Program-made: the position numbers and the translations under genes
Notes under the pieces: generated by a model
Database searches by the model: none
Told to the model about the DNA's origin: nothing
Seen by the model: only the letters and a program-made list of their open reading frames with translations
DNA from: JBOFWL01 sp051653605
GTDB taxonomy: Bacteria; Spirochaetota; Brevinematia; Brevinematales; Brevinemataceae
Direction: 5' to 3'
Assembly (NCBI GenBank): GCA_051653605.1
Contig: JBOFWL010000139.1
Coordinates: forward strand, 186,001-250,000
DNA length: 64,000 bases
Shown here: in pieces, positions 16,675 through 26,140 of the stretch
Numbering within the stretch: position 1 is the first letter of the stretch
Layout: every line of letters begins with the position of its first letter

Positions 16675-17391
16675 ATGAGACTTAAAGGAAAAGTTGCTCT
16701 TGTTACGGGTGCGGCCCGCGGAATTGGTTTGAAAATTGCTGAAACATTGGCAAGTCAAGGTGCGAAGGTTTATGCTGGTGATTTAGTCGAAGGCAAAACA
16801 TCAGTTCCAGGTGTTGAATTCATCACCCTTAACGTGACCAATAGAGAAGAAATTGCAAAATGTGTGGCAGATCTTTCTGCAAAAGGGAATATTGACATTC
16901 TTGTTAATAATGCTGGGGTTACAGCAGATGCTCTAATCCAAAAAATGACAGAAGAACAATGGGATAAAGTAATTAATATCAACCTTAAAGGTGTTTTTAA
17001 TATGACACAAGCTGTTGCGCCTGTAATGATGGCTAACGGAAGTGGAAGTATTATTACTATGGCATCAGTTGTTGGTGTTTATGGAAATATTGGGCAGTCC
17101 AACTACGTTGCTACTAAGGCTGGTGTTATTGGTATGTCTAAAGGTTGGGCAAAAGAGTTTGCTCGTAAAGGGGCTAAAGTTCGTTCTAACTGTGTAGCAC
17201 CTGGATTTATCCGCACACCTATGACAGATGCTGTTCCCGATAGCGTTATCGAAACAATGGTTTCTAAAACTCCTCTCGGACGCATGGGAGAAGCAGAAGA
17301 TATTGCTAATGCAGTTTTATTCCTTGCCAGTGATGAGTCTGCTTTTGTTACAGGGCAATGTTTGGGTGTTGATGGTGGTTTAACTATCTAA
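16675..17391 (+). CDS. fabG: 3-oxoacyl-ACP/acetoacetyl-CoA reductase (FabG/PhaB type)
   Basis: 238 residues from the ATG at 16675 (AAGGAG site); longer in-frame starts overlap the promoter. Classical SDR: TGAARGIG at residues 11-18, NNAG near 80, catalytic Ser131, Tyr144 and Lys148 (YVATK). The family reduces 3-oxoacyl thioesters to the (R)-3-hydroxy form with NAD(P)H. Because it leads an operon with bcd, etfB, etfA and a MaoC-type hydratase, acetoacetyl-CoA is the more likely substrate than acyl-ACP (inference). First gene after a promoter flanked by two palindromes. Confidence 0.9.
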   Translation: MRLKGKVALVTGAARGIGLKIAETLASQGAKVYAGDLVEGKTSVPGVEFITLNVTNREEIAKCVADLSAKGNIDILVNNAGVTADALIQKMTEEQWDKVININLKGVFNMTQAVAPVMMANGSGSIITMASVVGVYGNIGQSNYVATKAGVIGMSKGWAKEFARKGAKVRSNCVAPGFIRTPMTDAVPDSVIETMVSKTPLGRMGEAEDIANAVLFLASDESAFVTGQCLGVDGGLTI

Positions 17392-17427
17392 TTCCCCTGT
17401 GTTATTTTCTAAAATTGAGGAACGATC

Positions 17428-18573
17428 ATGGATTTTATGTTGAATAAGACTCAACAGCTTTTTCTCTCTATGGTAAAAGATTTCGCAGATAATGAAGTCA
17501 AACCACTTGCTGGAGAAATTGATGAAGAAGAACGGTTTCCTATTGAAACTGTCGAAAAAATGAAAAAAATTGGCTTGTTTGGTATTCCTGTAAGTAAAGA
17601 ACTTGGAGGAGCAGGGGGCGATGCCCTTATGTATACCATGGCTGTTGAAGAATTATCTCGTGTTTGTGGAACAACTGGTGTTATTCTTTCAGCCCACGTT
17701 TCTCTGGGTATGATGCCCATCTACGAACATGGTACTGATGCTCAAAAACAAAAATATATTCCTAAAATGGCCTCAGGTGAATGGCTAGGCGGCTTTGGCT
17801 TAACAGAAGTTAATGCCGGTACAGATGCTGCATCTCAACAAACAAGAGCAGTTTTTGATGAAGCTAAAAATGAATGGATTCTGAATGGTTCAAAAATCTT
17901 TATTACAAATGCGGGCTATGCTCATGTTTATATTATTTTTGCAATGACAGACCGAAGCCTTGGGCTTAAAGGCATAACTGCTTTTATTGTTGAAGCAGAT
18001 CGTGCAGGGTTTAGCGTTGGTAAAAAAGAAAAAAAACTTGGTATCCGTGGCTCTGCTACATGTGAGTTGATTTTTGAAGAATGTCGTATTCCTGCTGAAA
18101 ACCTTCTTGGTAAAGTAGGTGGTGGATTCAAAATTGCAATGATGACCCTCGACGGTGGACGTATTGGTATTGCTGCTCAAGCTTTAGGGCTTGCGCAAGG
18201 TGCCCTAGAAGAAACCATTAGCTATACAAAAGAACGTAAGCAATTCGGTAAGTCTATTTCATCTTTCCAAAACACAGGATTCCAAATTGCCGATATGGCT
18301 ACTAGTGTTGAAGCATCTCGTTTACTAGTTTACAAAGCTGCTTGGAAAAAACAAAACAAAATGCCTTATAGTACCGATGCAGCCATGGCAAAGCTCTTTG
18401 CTGCAGAATGTGCAATGAACGTTACAACAAAAGCAGTGCAATTGTTTGGTGGATATGGATATACAAGGGAATATCCTGTAGAACGTATGATGCGTGATGC
18501 CAAAATCACTGAAATCTATGAAGGCACCTCTGAAGTCCAACGAATGGTCATCAGTGGTTCATTGTTGCGTTAG
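17428..18573 (+). CDS. bcd: Butyryl-CoA (short-chain acyl-CoA) dehydrogenase
   Basis: 381 residues, the typical length of a short-chain acyl-CoA dehydrogenase. It carries FAD and takes electrons from or delivers them to EtfAB. Visible signatures: FGLTEVNAGTDAASQQT near residue 133, the FAD/substrate region FITNAGYAHVYIIFAM, and the catalytic base E365 in IYEGTSEVQRM. In anaerobes the Bcd-Etf complex reduces crotonyl-CoA to butyryl-CoA. GAGGAACG precedes the ATG. Second gene of the operon, 36 nt after fabG. Confidence 0.93.
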   Translation: MDFMLNKTQQLFLSMVKDFADNEVKPLAGEIDEEERFPIETVEKMKKIGLFGIPVSKELGGAGGDALMYTMAVEELSRVCGTTGVILSAHVSLGMMPIYEHGTDAQKQKYIPKMASGEWLGGFGLTEVNAGTDAASQQTRAVFDEAKNEWILNGSKIFITNAGYAHVYIIFAMTDRSLGLKGITAFIVEADRAGFSVGKKEKKLGIRGSATCELIFEECRIPAENLLGKVGGGFKIAMMTLDGGRIGIAAQALGLAQGALEETISYTKERKQFGKSISSFQNTGFQIADMATSVEASRLLVYKAAWKKQNKMPYSTDAAMAKLFAAECAMNVTTKAVQLFGGYGYTREYPVERMMRDAKITEIYEGTSEVQRMVISGSLLR

Positions 18574-18584
18574 GAGTTATGTCG

Positions 18585-19367
18585 ATGAAGATTGTAGTAT
18601 GTATTAAACAAGTTCCCAATACAGATGAAGTTCGTATTGATCCGGCAACGGGTACGATGATTCGTGATGGTGTTGTCAGTATTATGAACCCAGATGATAA
18701 AGCAGGCCTTGAAGAAGCGCTTGTTCTTAAGGATCAACTTGGAGCAGAAGTTACTGTTATTACGATGGGGCCTCCTCAAGCTGATATCATGCTTAGAGAA
18801 GCTCTTGCAATGGGCGCCGATAAAGCAATTCTCCTTACAGATAGAAAATTTGCGGGTGCAGATACTTGGGCAACCTCATCAGCTATTTCCTCTGCTCTTC
18901 GTAAATTAAATGCCGATCTTATTATTACTGGTCGTCAAGCTATTGATGGTGATACAGCGCAAGTTGGGCCTCAAATTGCAGAGAACCTTGGTCTTCCTCA
19001 AATCTCCTACGTTCAAAAAATTGATACTAAAGATGGAAAAACCTTTACAATTAAACGTGCTGTAGAAGATGGATATCAAGTTTTAGAGGTTCAAACTCCT
19101 TGTCTTTTCACTTTGCTTTCTGATGCTAACGAGCCTCGCTATATGAGAGTGAAAGGCATTGTTGATGCATATGATAAAGAGATTGAAATCTGGACGGCAG
19201 AAACAACTGGTGTCGATGAATCTACTATTGGATTAAAAGGTTCTCCTACCAAAGTGTTCAAGTCATTCACAAAAGAAGCCAAAGGTAAAGGAGAAGTCCA
19301 CGAGGTTTCCCCTGATGATGCAGTAAAGATGATCATTGCAAAACTTAAAGAAAAGTTTATTATCTAG
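18585..19367 (+). CDS. etfB: Electron transfer flavoprotein beta subunit
   Basis: 260 residues from the ATG at 18585 (MKIVVCIKQVPN, the usual EtfB beginning), 8 nt after AGGAG; an ATG two codons upstream is possible. EtfB binds a flavin or AMP and pairs with EtfA. The segments GTMIRDGVVSIMNPDDKAG, ITMGPPQAD, ALAMGADKAILLTDR and GRQAIDGDTAQVGPQIAE resemble, as I recall them, the bifurcating EtfB proteins of Acidaminococcus and clostridia. This supports coupling of crotonyl-CoA reduction to ferredoxin reduction, which is inference. Confidence 0.93.
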   Translation: MKIVVCIKQVPNTDEVRIDPATGTMIRDGVVSIMNPDDKAGLEEALVLKDQLGAEVTVITMGPPQADIMLREALAMGADKAILLTDRKFAGADTWATSSAISSALRKLNADLIITGRQAIDGDTAQVGPQIAENLGLPQISYVQKIDTKDGKTFTIKRAVEDGYQVLEVQTPCLFTLLSDANEPRYMRVKGIVDAYDKEIEIWTAETTGVDESTIGLKGSPTKVFKSFTKEAKGKGEVHEVSPDDAVKMIIAKLKEKFII

Positions 19368-19376
19368 GAGCCATTC

Positions 19377-20375
19377 ATGAATAAAAACGACTATAAAGGC
19401 GTCGCAGTTTTCTGTGAGCAACGTGATGGTGTCCTTCAAAATGTAGCTCTCGAGCTTGTTTCAGAAGCCCGTCAACTCGCCGACACTCTTAAAGAAGAAG
19501 TTATCGCTATTGTATTAGGGGAGAATGTCAGTGATTTAGGTAAAACCCTCGTATCTTATGGTGCGGATAAGGTTTACTATGTCAGTGATCCTTCCCTTAA
19601 GGATTACCTCACCGAGCCTTACACTCAAGCAATGAACCATGTTCTTTCTCAGGTAAAGCCTCATATTGCTCTTTTTGGGGCAACAACTACAGGGAGAGAT
19701 CTTGCTCCTCGTTTATCTGCACGCCTTAATACAGGGCTTACCGCAGATTGTACGATTCTTTCTATCGTTGATGGAGAGTTCCATATGACTCGCCCAACTT
19801 TTGGTGGAAATCTTATCGCAACTATTCTCTGTCCCGAGCATCGCCCCAAAATGGCAACCGTTCGCCCCGGAGTAATGAAAAAAGCCGAGCCAAATTCTTC
19901 CCGTAAAGGAGATATTGTTGAGGTAAAAGTTAACCTTGATTTGAGTAAATCTAAAGTTAAACTTGTAAAAATGGTTAAAGAAGAGCAACAGCATAAAGAT
20001 ATAACAGAAGCTCCGATTATTGTAAGTTTGGGGCGTGGCGTTAAGAAACAAGAGTTACTTAAAAAGGCCGAAACTGTAGCAACAGCTCTTCATGGGGAGC
20101 TAGCATGTTCTCGTTCTCTGATTGATATTGGATGGATGGATCATAGTCGCCAAATTGGGCAAACAGGTAAAACAGTTCGCCCAACAGTATATTTTGCTTT
20201 TGGTATCTCAGGTGCTATTCAGCATTCTTCAGGTATGGAAGGTTCTGAATATATTATAGCTGTTAACAAGGACAAAAATGCCCCCATTATGGGATTATGC
20301 GACCTAGGCTTAGTATGTGATCTAGAGCCTGTGCTTAATGCTCTTGCAGAAGAGCTTCCAAAACTTCGGAAATAG
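19377..20375 (+). CDS. etfA: Electron transfer flavoprotein alpha subunit
   Basis: 332 residues. The N-terminal domain (about 1-190) has the Etf alpha/beta fold. The FAD-binding C-terminal half shows VSLGRGVKKQELL, the SRSLIDIGWMDHSRQIGQTGKTVRP region and FGISGAIQHSSGMEGSEYI, followed by DLGLVCDLEPVL. With EtfB it shuttles electrons between NADH or ferredoxin and Bcd. TAGGAG lies upstream of the ATG, and the gene follows etfB by 9 nt. Confidence 0.95.
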   Translation: MNKNDYKGVAVFCEQRDGVLQNVALELVSEARQLADTLKEEVIAIVLGENVSDLGKTLVSYGADKVYYVSDPSLKDYLTEPYTQAMNHVLSQVKPHIALFGATTTGRDLAPRLSARLNTGLTADCTILSIVDGEFHMTRPTFGGNLIATILCPEHRPKMATVRPGVMKKAEPNSSRKGDIVEVKVNLDLSKSKVKLVKMVKEEQQHKDITEAPIIVSLGRGVKKQELLKKAETVATALHGELACSRSLIDIGWMDHSRQIGQTGKTVRPTVYFAFGISGAIQHSSGMEGSEYIIAVNKDKNAPIMGLCDLGLVCDLEPVLNALAEELPKLRK

Positions 20376-20384
20376 GAGATTTTC

Positions 20385-20789
20385 ATGAAATTTGATGAAT
20401 TAAAAGTAGGAATGAAGGCCTCTACTGCTAAAACAATTACAGAAGCTGATATTTTAATGTTTGGTGCTGTTTCTACCGATTTTAACCCAGTTCATTTTAA
20501 TGAAGAAGTGGGTAAGGCTACACCTTTTGGTAAGCGTATTGCTCATGGAATGCTCAGTGCAGGACTAATCTCTGCTGTTTTAGGAACAAAACTTCCAGGG
20601 GAAGGCTCTATCTACATGGGGCAAGAACTGAAATTTGTTGCTCCTGTATTTATTGGAGACACCATTACAGCTGAAGTTGAAATTGAAGAATTAATCACCG
20701 AGAAGAATCGTGTGATTCTCAAGACAACATGCCGTAACCAAGATGGAAAAGACGTCATCATTGGTAAAGCAACTATCATGAAGAAGTAA
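20385..20789 (+). CDS. (R)-specific enoyl-CoA hydratase, MaoC/PhaJ type
   Basis: 134 residues, the size of PhaJ/CroR single hot-dog enzymes. The hydratase-2 motif is DFNPVHFNEE with catalytic D32 and H37, followed by GKRIAHGMLSAGLISAVLG. It interconverts (R)-3-hydroxyacyl-CoA and trans-2-enoyl-CoA. As last gene of fabG-bcd-etfB-etfA it would dehydrate (R)-3-hydroxybutyryl-CoA to crotonyl-CoA, the Bcd substrate. TAGGAG precedes the ATG, 9 nt after etfA. A strong terminator follows. Confidence 0.9.
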   Translation: MKFDELKVGMKASTAKTITEADILMFGAVSTDFNPVHFNEEVGKATPFGKRIAHGMLSAGLISAVLGTKLPGEGSIYMGQELKFVAPVFIGDTITAEVEIEELITEKNRVILKTTCRNQDGKDVIIGKATIMKK

Positions 20790-20798
20790 TCATATCAA

Positions 20799-20827
20799 AA
20801 AAAAGCCCCAATATTGGGGCTTTTTTT
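20799..20827. terminator. Bidirectional Rho-independent terminator
   Basis: The stem AAAAAGCCCCA/TGGGGCTTTTT with ATAT loop separates the convergent hydratase and ldhA genes. Confidence 0.92.
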
Positions 20828-20831
20828 CTTT

Positions 20832-21821
20832 TTAAGACATAACTTCGTTTGAACACTTATCTTGAGTTTCAAATTCACTCATATTTGATAAAGATGTTTC
20901 TACCATATTGGCAACAGCTTCATCAGTATAGAACGCAGCATGAGGCGTATAAACAATTTTAGGATGCTTATTAAAACGGACGAAAAGTTCATCAGTGATG
21001 GTTTGATTACTGCAATCTTTGTATACGAGAGGAGATTCGTTTTCATAAACATCGGCGGCATAAGCAGTTATCTTTCCACTATCTAGAGCATCTAATATAG
21101 CTTTTGTATCAACTAAAGCGCCACGTGCGGAGTTAACAAGGAATGCCCCAGTTTTCATAAGAGAAATTGTTTTAGGATTAATTAGATAATGATTTTCAGG
21201 GGTTAAAGGTGTGTTTAGAAGGATGACATCAGACTGAGCTAACACATCTTCCATCGTTCCCCATTCAATATCCTTCAAAGAGTTGTCAGGATAAAGGTCG
21301 AAGCCAAGCATTCTTTTTGGGTGAAAACCGCGAAAACATTCTGCAGTTGTACGGCCAATTTTACCCATGCCAATAAATCCGAGAGTAAGATTTCGTATTT
21401 CTAATCCTTGTGGAAGTTTTTCTAAGGCAAAGTTATTTATATCAGTTTGATTGCGCATTTGCTTATAGCTACGAATAAGGGCCAAGGTGCTTAATACTTC
21501 AAATTCTGCAACCGAATTTGGTGAATAAGAAGGGACGCGAGCAAATTTAATTCCGTGCTTGTTTATAGTTTCTACATTATAAAAACCATATCCAGCTGTA
21601 CGAGTTGATAGATATTTAATATTCATTGAAGCAATTTTTTGAATCATTTCATCAGAACAAGGCGTATCAGATGCAATAATACCGGCGCTACCTTCTGCTT
21701 TGTCTAAATTATCAATATTCATTGGTTGCGGAATAAGAGTAATAGTGTGCCCTAATTTTTCTGCATATCGTTGAAACGCTGCTTCTTCATCTGGGCGTAC
21801 AGAATATATAGTAATCTTCAT
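20832..21821 (-). CDS. ldhA: D-lactate dehydrogenase (D-2-hydroxyacid family)
   Basis: 329 residues. It reduces pyruvate to D-lactate with NADH. Family signs: YLSTRTAGYGFYNVE near residue 90, RVPSYSPNSVAEF near 118, the NAD glycine motif GFIGMGKIGR near 150, VNSARGALVDTKAIL, and the catalytic His in YTPHAAFYTDEAV. The VanH-type of D-hydroxyacid dehydrogenase has the same layout, but no ddl/van partner is present. It lies 30 nt downstream of chrA and is probably cotranscribed. An AGGAGATC site precedes the ATG. Confidence 0.92.
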   Translation of the reverse strand: MKITIYSVRPDEEAAFQRYAEKLGHTITLIPQPMNIDNLDKAEGSAGIIASDTPCSDEMIQKIASMNIKYLSTRTAGYGFYNVETINKHGIKFARVPSYSPNSVAEFEVLSTLALIRSYKQMRNQTDINNFALEKLPQGLEIRNLTLGFIGMGKIGRTTAECFRGFHPKRMLGFDLYPDNSLKDIEWGTMEDVLAQSDVILLNTPLTPENHYLINPKTISLMKTGAFLVNSARGALVDTKAILDALDSGKITAYAADVYENESPLVYKDCSNQTITDELFVRFNKHPKIVYTPHAAFYTDEAVANMVETSLSNMSEFETQDKCSNEVMS

Positions 21822-21851
21822 TATGATCTCCTGAAAAAAGTCTTAATTTTC

Positions 21852-22949
21852 TTATTTTATCCAAGGAATAAATCCTAAAAATCCTGATATAACGACAAGT
21901 AATATCGGACTCCAATTTAAAAATAGCAATAATGCTGCTCCAATCATTATTATCCAAGATGAAGGAGTTGTTAAAATTGGTGTAAAAAGGGATGGCGCCC
22001 CTGCGAGAATGCTTCCAATTGCGGCAGGCATAAAGCTTTGAAGAATTTTTGAAAGCAGTGGCATCTGGTTTAATTTACTAAAAAATCTTCCCAAAGTCAA
22101 TATCAAGGCGAATGATGGGAGCATTATTCCTATGGCAGCAATGGAGGCCCCTAAAAAGCCAGGTATTCCAGCAAGCATTGCAACTTTATAACCAAAAAAA
22201 GCTACCGTCAAAATAACTGGGCCAGGTGTGCTCTGCCCAAGTGCAAATCCTGCGAGAAAGTCGTTTGAGTTCATCCAACCAAATGTATCAATCATAGTAT
22301 TTTTTATGAGAGGAATCATTACTAATCCTCCTCCATAAATAAAAAAACCAATTTTTAGAAAGAAAAAAAAGAGGAATGTCATGGAGATTGGTTCGATACT
22401 GTGGAAGCGAGATTTCAATGTAGCAACGATCTTTTTTATGCCACCATGATAAATAAAAGAGCAAACGGCAGCAACAGCAAAAATTCCAAGAAGTTGAATA
22501 TTAAAAAATGTCATAATCAAGGAAAGTAATGTAATAAAACCATCAAGCCAAGATTGAATACTTTTTGAGATCATCTTGTAAACCGAGTAACAAAGAAGGG
22601 ATAAGCTGATAATATTTATCCCATAAAACAGCTCTTCAATTGGGAGTAATGATTGTTGTTCAAAATAAAGGTATGCACCCAGTGTTATTAAGGTAAAAGA
22701 GGGTAGAAGATACCCAAGCCCGCCAAGTATACCCCCAAAAATCCCATGTTCCATACTTCCTAGGGCAATGCTCATTTGGCTTTGGGTAGGCCCTGGAAAA
22801 AGCCTAAGGAACCCATTTAGAGTAAAGAAATCTTCTTTAGATAATACACGGCGATTTTCTACATATTCTTGAAACATATTAGATGTAGCAACCATTTTGC
22901 CAAAACTAATACTTCCTACTTTAAAAAAGAACAAGAAAATACGCAACAT
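21852..22949 (-). CDS. chrA: Chromate transporter family protein (two-domain)
   Basis: 365 residues with about ten membrane segments arranged as two homologous halves. The first half carries FPGPTQSQMSIALG and GGLGYLLPSF. The second carries FFLKIGFFIYGGGLVMIPLI, FALGQSTPGPVILTVAFFGY and IAAIGIMLPSFAL. This matches the fused ChrA layout. The family exports chromate or possibly other oxyanions; the physiological substrate is unknown. Divergent from the symporter at 23122, with its own promoter at 22980-23009. ldhA follows. Confidence 0.9.
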   Translation of the reverse strand: MLRIFLFFFKVGSISFGKMVATSNMFQEYVENRRVLSKEDFFTLNGFLRLFPGPTQSQMSIALGSMEHGIFGGILGGLGYLLPSFTLITLGAYLYFEQQSLLPIEELFYGINIISLSLLCYSVYKMISKSIQSWLDGFITLLSLIMTFFNIQLLGIFAVAAVCSFIYHGGIKKIVATLKSRFHSIEPISMTFLFFFFLKIGFFIYGGGLVMIPLIKNTMIDTFGWMNSNDFLAGFALGQSTPGPVILTVAFFGYKVAMLAGIPGFLGASIAAIGIMLPSFALILTLGRFFSKLNQMPLLSKILQSFMPAAIGSILAGAPSLFTPILTTPSSWIIMIGAALLLFLNWSPILLVVISGFLGFIPWIK

Positions 22950-22979
22950 TAAAACCTCAAAAAAACGTACCTATTTAAC

Positions 22980-23009
22980 ATTATAGATAATACTCTATAT
23001 TAAAATCAA
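22980..23009 (-). promoter_or_regulatory. Promoter of chrA-ldhA
   Basis: Minus-strand TTGATT, 18-nt spacer, TATAAT, about 30 nt before the chrA ATG. Confidence 0.65.
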
Positions 23010-23121
23010 CTATTTATGGAAAAATATTTTAATTTTTAATATTAATTGCTTGAATAATATCTTAATATTGACAAAATAAAAAAAATATGCCAGTATCATA
23101 GTCTGTTGAGTGGAGGATTTT

Positions 23122-24549
23122 ATGCTAGAATGGCTTAATATGATTATGGATTTACTTAATACCTATCTTTATTCCTATATTTTAGTGATAGCCCTTTTAG
23201 GGACTGGATTAATATTTACAATTAAAACAGGTTTCATTCAATTTCGTTGGGGCGATATTCTTTCAGCTTTTGGTGATGGAATGGGCCATTCAAAGAATAA
23301 TTCTGAATCTAACATCAATAAAATATCTTCTTTTCAGGCATTTGCAATTACTACGGCATCGAGGGTTGGAACAGGAAATCTAGCGGGAGTTGCTTTTGCT
23401 ATTCTAGTTGGAGGCCCCGGAGCTGTATTTTGGATGTGGATGACCGCACTTCTTGGAGGGGCTCTTTCTTTTGTAGAGTCAGTTCTGGCTCAAATCTATA
23501 AAAGACATGATGATAAGGGAACACACTATAATGGTGGGCCAGCTTTTTATATATCTAAAGGTCTTGGAAGTCATAAGTTAGCTATATTTTTCTCAATAAT
23601 GTTGTTTATTGTTTTTGGATTGGGTTTTAACGCTGTTCAAGTAAACACTATTGCTGATATTTTTCATACGGGTTTGAATATTCCTGTTTTTAATAGTGGA
23701 ATAGGGTTAACTCTTTTAGCAGCAATGTTTTTTATAGGTGGGTTGCGAAGAATTGTGGTTGTCATATCTTATATAGTGCCTTTCATGGCTTTTTTCTATC
23801 TGGGATTATGCCTTATTGTTATTTTTCTAAATCTTGATAAGTTGGGAAATGTTATGCTGATGATTTTTCAAGGAGCATTTAACCCCAAAGCTTTTGGTGT
23901 TGGCTCACTAATAGGAACCATTATTATTGGAGTCAGAAGAGGTTTGTTTTCGAATGAAGCCGGAATGGGGTCTGCTCCTAATGCAGCGGCTGCTGCAGAA
24001 ACATCTCACCCTGTAAAACAAGGCCTCGTGCAAGCTGGAGGCGTCTTCTTCGATACTATTATAATCTGTTCTGCAACAGCATTTCTTATTTTGTTTTCAG
24101 GTATAGATTTAGCAAGTGCTCGCATGTCGGGAGCTTCAGGAATTGCCTTAACTTTACAGATATTCACCCAATATTTTGGAAATTCAGGTGTATTTTTTCT
24201 TTCACTTTGTGTTTTTCTTTTTGCTTTTTCTACGGTGCTAGGGTATTTTTTCTATGTTGTTAATGCAATTACATTTATTACAAAAAATAAATATGTTCTT
24301 ATGTTGATGAGATTTTTTGTGCTTATTGCTATATTTTGGGGGGCTACAACGGCGTCTAGCTTGGTGTGGAATATTACCGACTTCCTTATGGGAATTATGG
24401 CATTGATCAACATATACGCAATGTGGAGGCTATTTCCAATAGCATTAAAGGTATTGAGAGATTACTCACGCCAGCGAGATGACAATAAAAACCCTGTTTT
24501 TTCTAAAAAATCTATACCCGAGCTTGAGAAATTAGATTGTTGGGACTAA
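23122..24549 (+). CDS. Sodium:alanine/glycine symporter (AGCS family)
   Basis: 475 residues from the ATG at 23122 (GGAGG site; an in-frame GTG at 23110 overlaps that site and is rejected). About eleven membrane segments. Family signatures are ASRVGTGNLAGVAFAI near residue 85, the block LGGALSFVESVLAQIYKRHD, GVRRGLFSNEAGMGSAPNAA near 280 and FFYVVNAITFI. It imports alanine or glycine with Na+. The stop TAA at 24547-24549 directly abuts the stop of the convergent lactate permease. No terminator separates them. Confidence 0.93.
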   Translation: MLEWLNMIMDLLNTYLYSYILVIALLGTGLIFTIKTGFIQFRWGDILSAFGDGMGHSKNNSESNINKISSFQAFAITTASRVGTGNLAGVAFAILVGGPGAVFWMWMTALLGGALSFVESVLAQIYKRHDDKGTHYNGGPAFYISKGLGSHKLAIFFSIMLFIVFGLGFNAVQVNTIADIFHTGLNIPVFNSGIGLTLLAAMFFIGGLRRIVVVISYIVPFMAFFYLGLCLIVIFLNLDKLGNVMLMIFQGAFNPKAFGVGSLIGTIIIGVRRGLFSNEAGMGSAPNAAAAAETSHPVKQGLVQAGGVFFDTIIICSATAFLILFSGIDLASARMSGASGIALTLQIFTQYFGNSGVFFLSLCVFLFAFSTVLGYFFYVVNAITFITKNKYVLMLMRFFVLIAIFWGATTASSLVWNITDFLMGIMALINIYAMWRLFPIALKVLRDYSRQRDDNKNPVFSKKSIPELEKLDCWD

Positions 24550-26034
24550 TTATAGTAAGATTTTGCTGCCAATAATTGTGGATAGCAGAATAATTCCTAA
24601 ATACCCAAGAGCATAGGGGGAGAGCTTCTGCATTAATTCGTGTTCATGCTTTTTCGTGCCTAAAATAGAAGAAATGATTGATAATGCGTATAGCGACATC
24701 ATATTAAATGCTGTTGCCCCTGCACTATATGAGGCGACAATCCATACAGCCGGTATACCGATAAAGTTAGCCATTTCTCTATTTAAAGATGCCATCAATA
24801 CTGCAGCAGAAGTGATACTTCCCATTGTAAAAGAGCCAATGCTTCCCAGTATTGGAGCCAATCCAACATAAGATTTTCCAACATTATTTGCTAGAGTCTG
24901 AGAAATTGTGTCGATCATTCCGCTATAGGTCATTACTTTTGACAATGAGATAATCGATATTAGTACGATAATTGTCGAAGTAATACGTCCTCCAACATTA
25001 AAAAAAGCTTCTTTAAATTCTTTTACACGAGCTCCCTGTAGCCAGCCTCCAATCAGAGCAGAAACTAAAAGCGGGATGCCGGGATCTATAAACCAGTTAA
25101 AGCGGAGGACAGCCCCCCCTGGATAAAATTGAATATCAGAGCTAAACGATCTCAAAAAATTATGGACGATAGGATTTACACGGCTAGTAAAAATAATGAG
25201 CGATATGGCAATTAAAAAGGGAGAAGAAGCCTTAATAATATCGTGGAAAGATAAGCGGCTAGGGTGTTCTTCTTTAGGCAGGAATATTTTAGCTGCTAAG
25301 ATACTGACGCCAAAACAAAAAATACCGGCAAGTAGCGTATTTAATGCGATTCCCAAAGGGATAGAAAGCCCGATTCTCTGCCCTATAAAAGCTCCGAGTG
25401 GCACAGGAAATATTTTCCATACTTCTTTCCATGATGACGAGGCGCAACGAGCAATAACAAAAGGCATTAAAAATGAAGGAAGAAGTAAGAAAAATGAAAG
25501 AGCAGTATAGAGTTCATTGGCATCAGTTCCAGACCCTGCTGCTGTAATAACGATTCCTGATCCAAGCCCTCCAAAGGCTGTAGGCATTGTATTCCCTAAT
25601 AAGGCACAAAGTGCTGCTCTAAAAGGACTTACACCTATAGACCTTAGAATCAGAATGGGGAGAACCATCCCGGATCCAAAGCCTGCAATGCATTCAAGAA
25701 AACTTTCTAATCCCCAACATACAATAACAGCTGTTGCAGGAACACTTCTTGTAACCTGAGAAACCGCTGTTTGAATAGTTTTAGCCGCCCCAGTTCGCTC
25801 TAGTAAGTCGGATAAAGTTAAGGCTGCAAAAACAATCACACCAATAAACCAAAGGGCAAAAACAGTTCCTTCTAAAATAGCATGTCCTAGTAGAAAAGGA
25901 GTGTGCTTCCAAACAATGATAGCAGAAATTGATGTAAAAGCTAAAATTCCAGGAGCTATTTTATTACTTGGTATTTTAAATACGGATAATCCTACAATAA
26001 ATAAAATAATGGGTGATATTGCTAATAAAAACAT
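24550..26034 (-). CDS. lctP: L-lactate permease family transporter
   Basis: 494 residues, about twelve or more membrane segments. Family landmarks are GLESFLECIAGFGSGMVLPILIL near residue 110, NTMPTAFGGLGSG near 150, and SIGSFTMGSITSAAVL near 395. It moves lactate or glycolate with protons. Together with ldhA nearby it suggests lactate exchange, possibly export of the D-lactate made by LdhA. It lies downstream of the flagellar operon in the same direction (107-nt gap) and no clear terminator is seen between them. Confidence 0.92.
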   Translation of the reverse strand: MFLLAISPIILFIVGLSVFKIPSNKIAPGILAFTSISAIIVWKHTPFLLGHAILEGTVFALWFIGVIVFAALTLSDLLERTGAAKTIQTAVSQVTRSVPATAVIVCWGLESFLECIAGFGSGMVLPILILRSIGVSPFRAALCALLGNTMPTAFGGLGSGIVITAAGSGTDANELYTALSFFLLLPSFLMPFVIARCASSSWKEVWKIFPVPLGAFIGQRIGLSIPLGIALNTLLAGIFCFGVSILAAKIFLPKEEHPSRLSFHDIIKASSPFLIAISLIIFTSRVNPIVHNFLRSFSSDIQFYPGGAVLRFNWFIDPGIPLLVSALIGGWLQGARVKEFKEAFFNVGGRITSTIIVLISIISLSKVMTYSGMIDTISQTLANNVGKSYVGLAPILGSIGSFTMGSITSAAVLMASLNREMANFIGIPAVWIVASYSAGATAFNMMSLYALSIISSILGTKKHEHELMQKLSPYALGYLGIILLSTIIGSKILL

Positions 26035-26140
26035 TTGTGAATCCCTTGAAACGGAGATATTTACTAGAAAAAGTAAAAGATCCTTTGATATTTAATTCGT
26101 TCCTCGATAGTATATTGTAGTATTTTCTTATCTTGAAATC

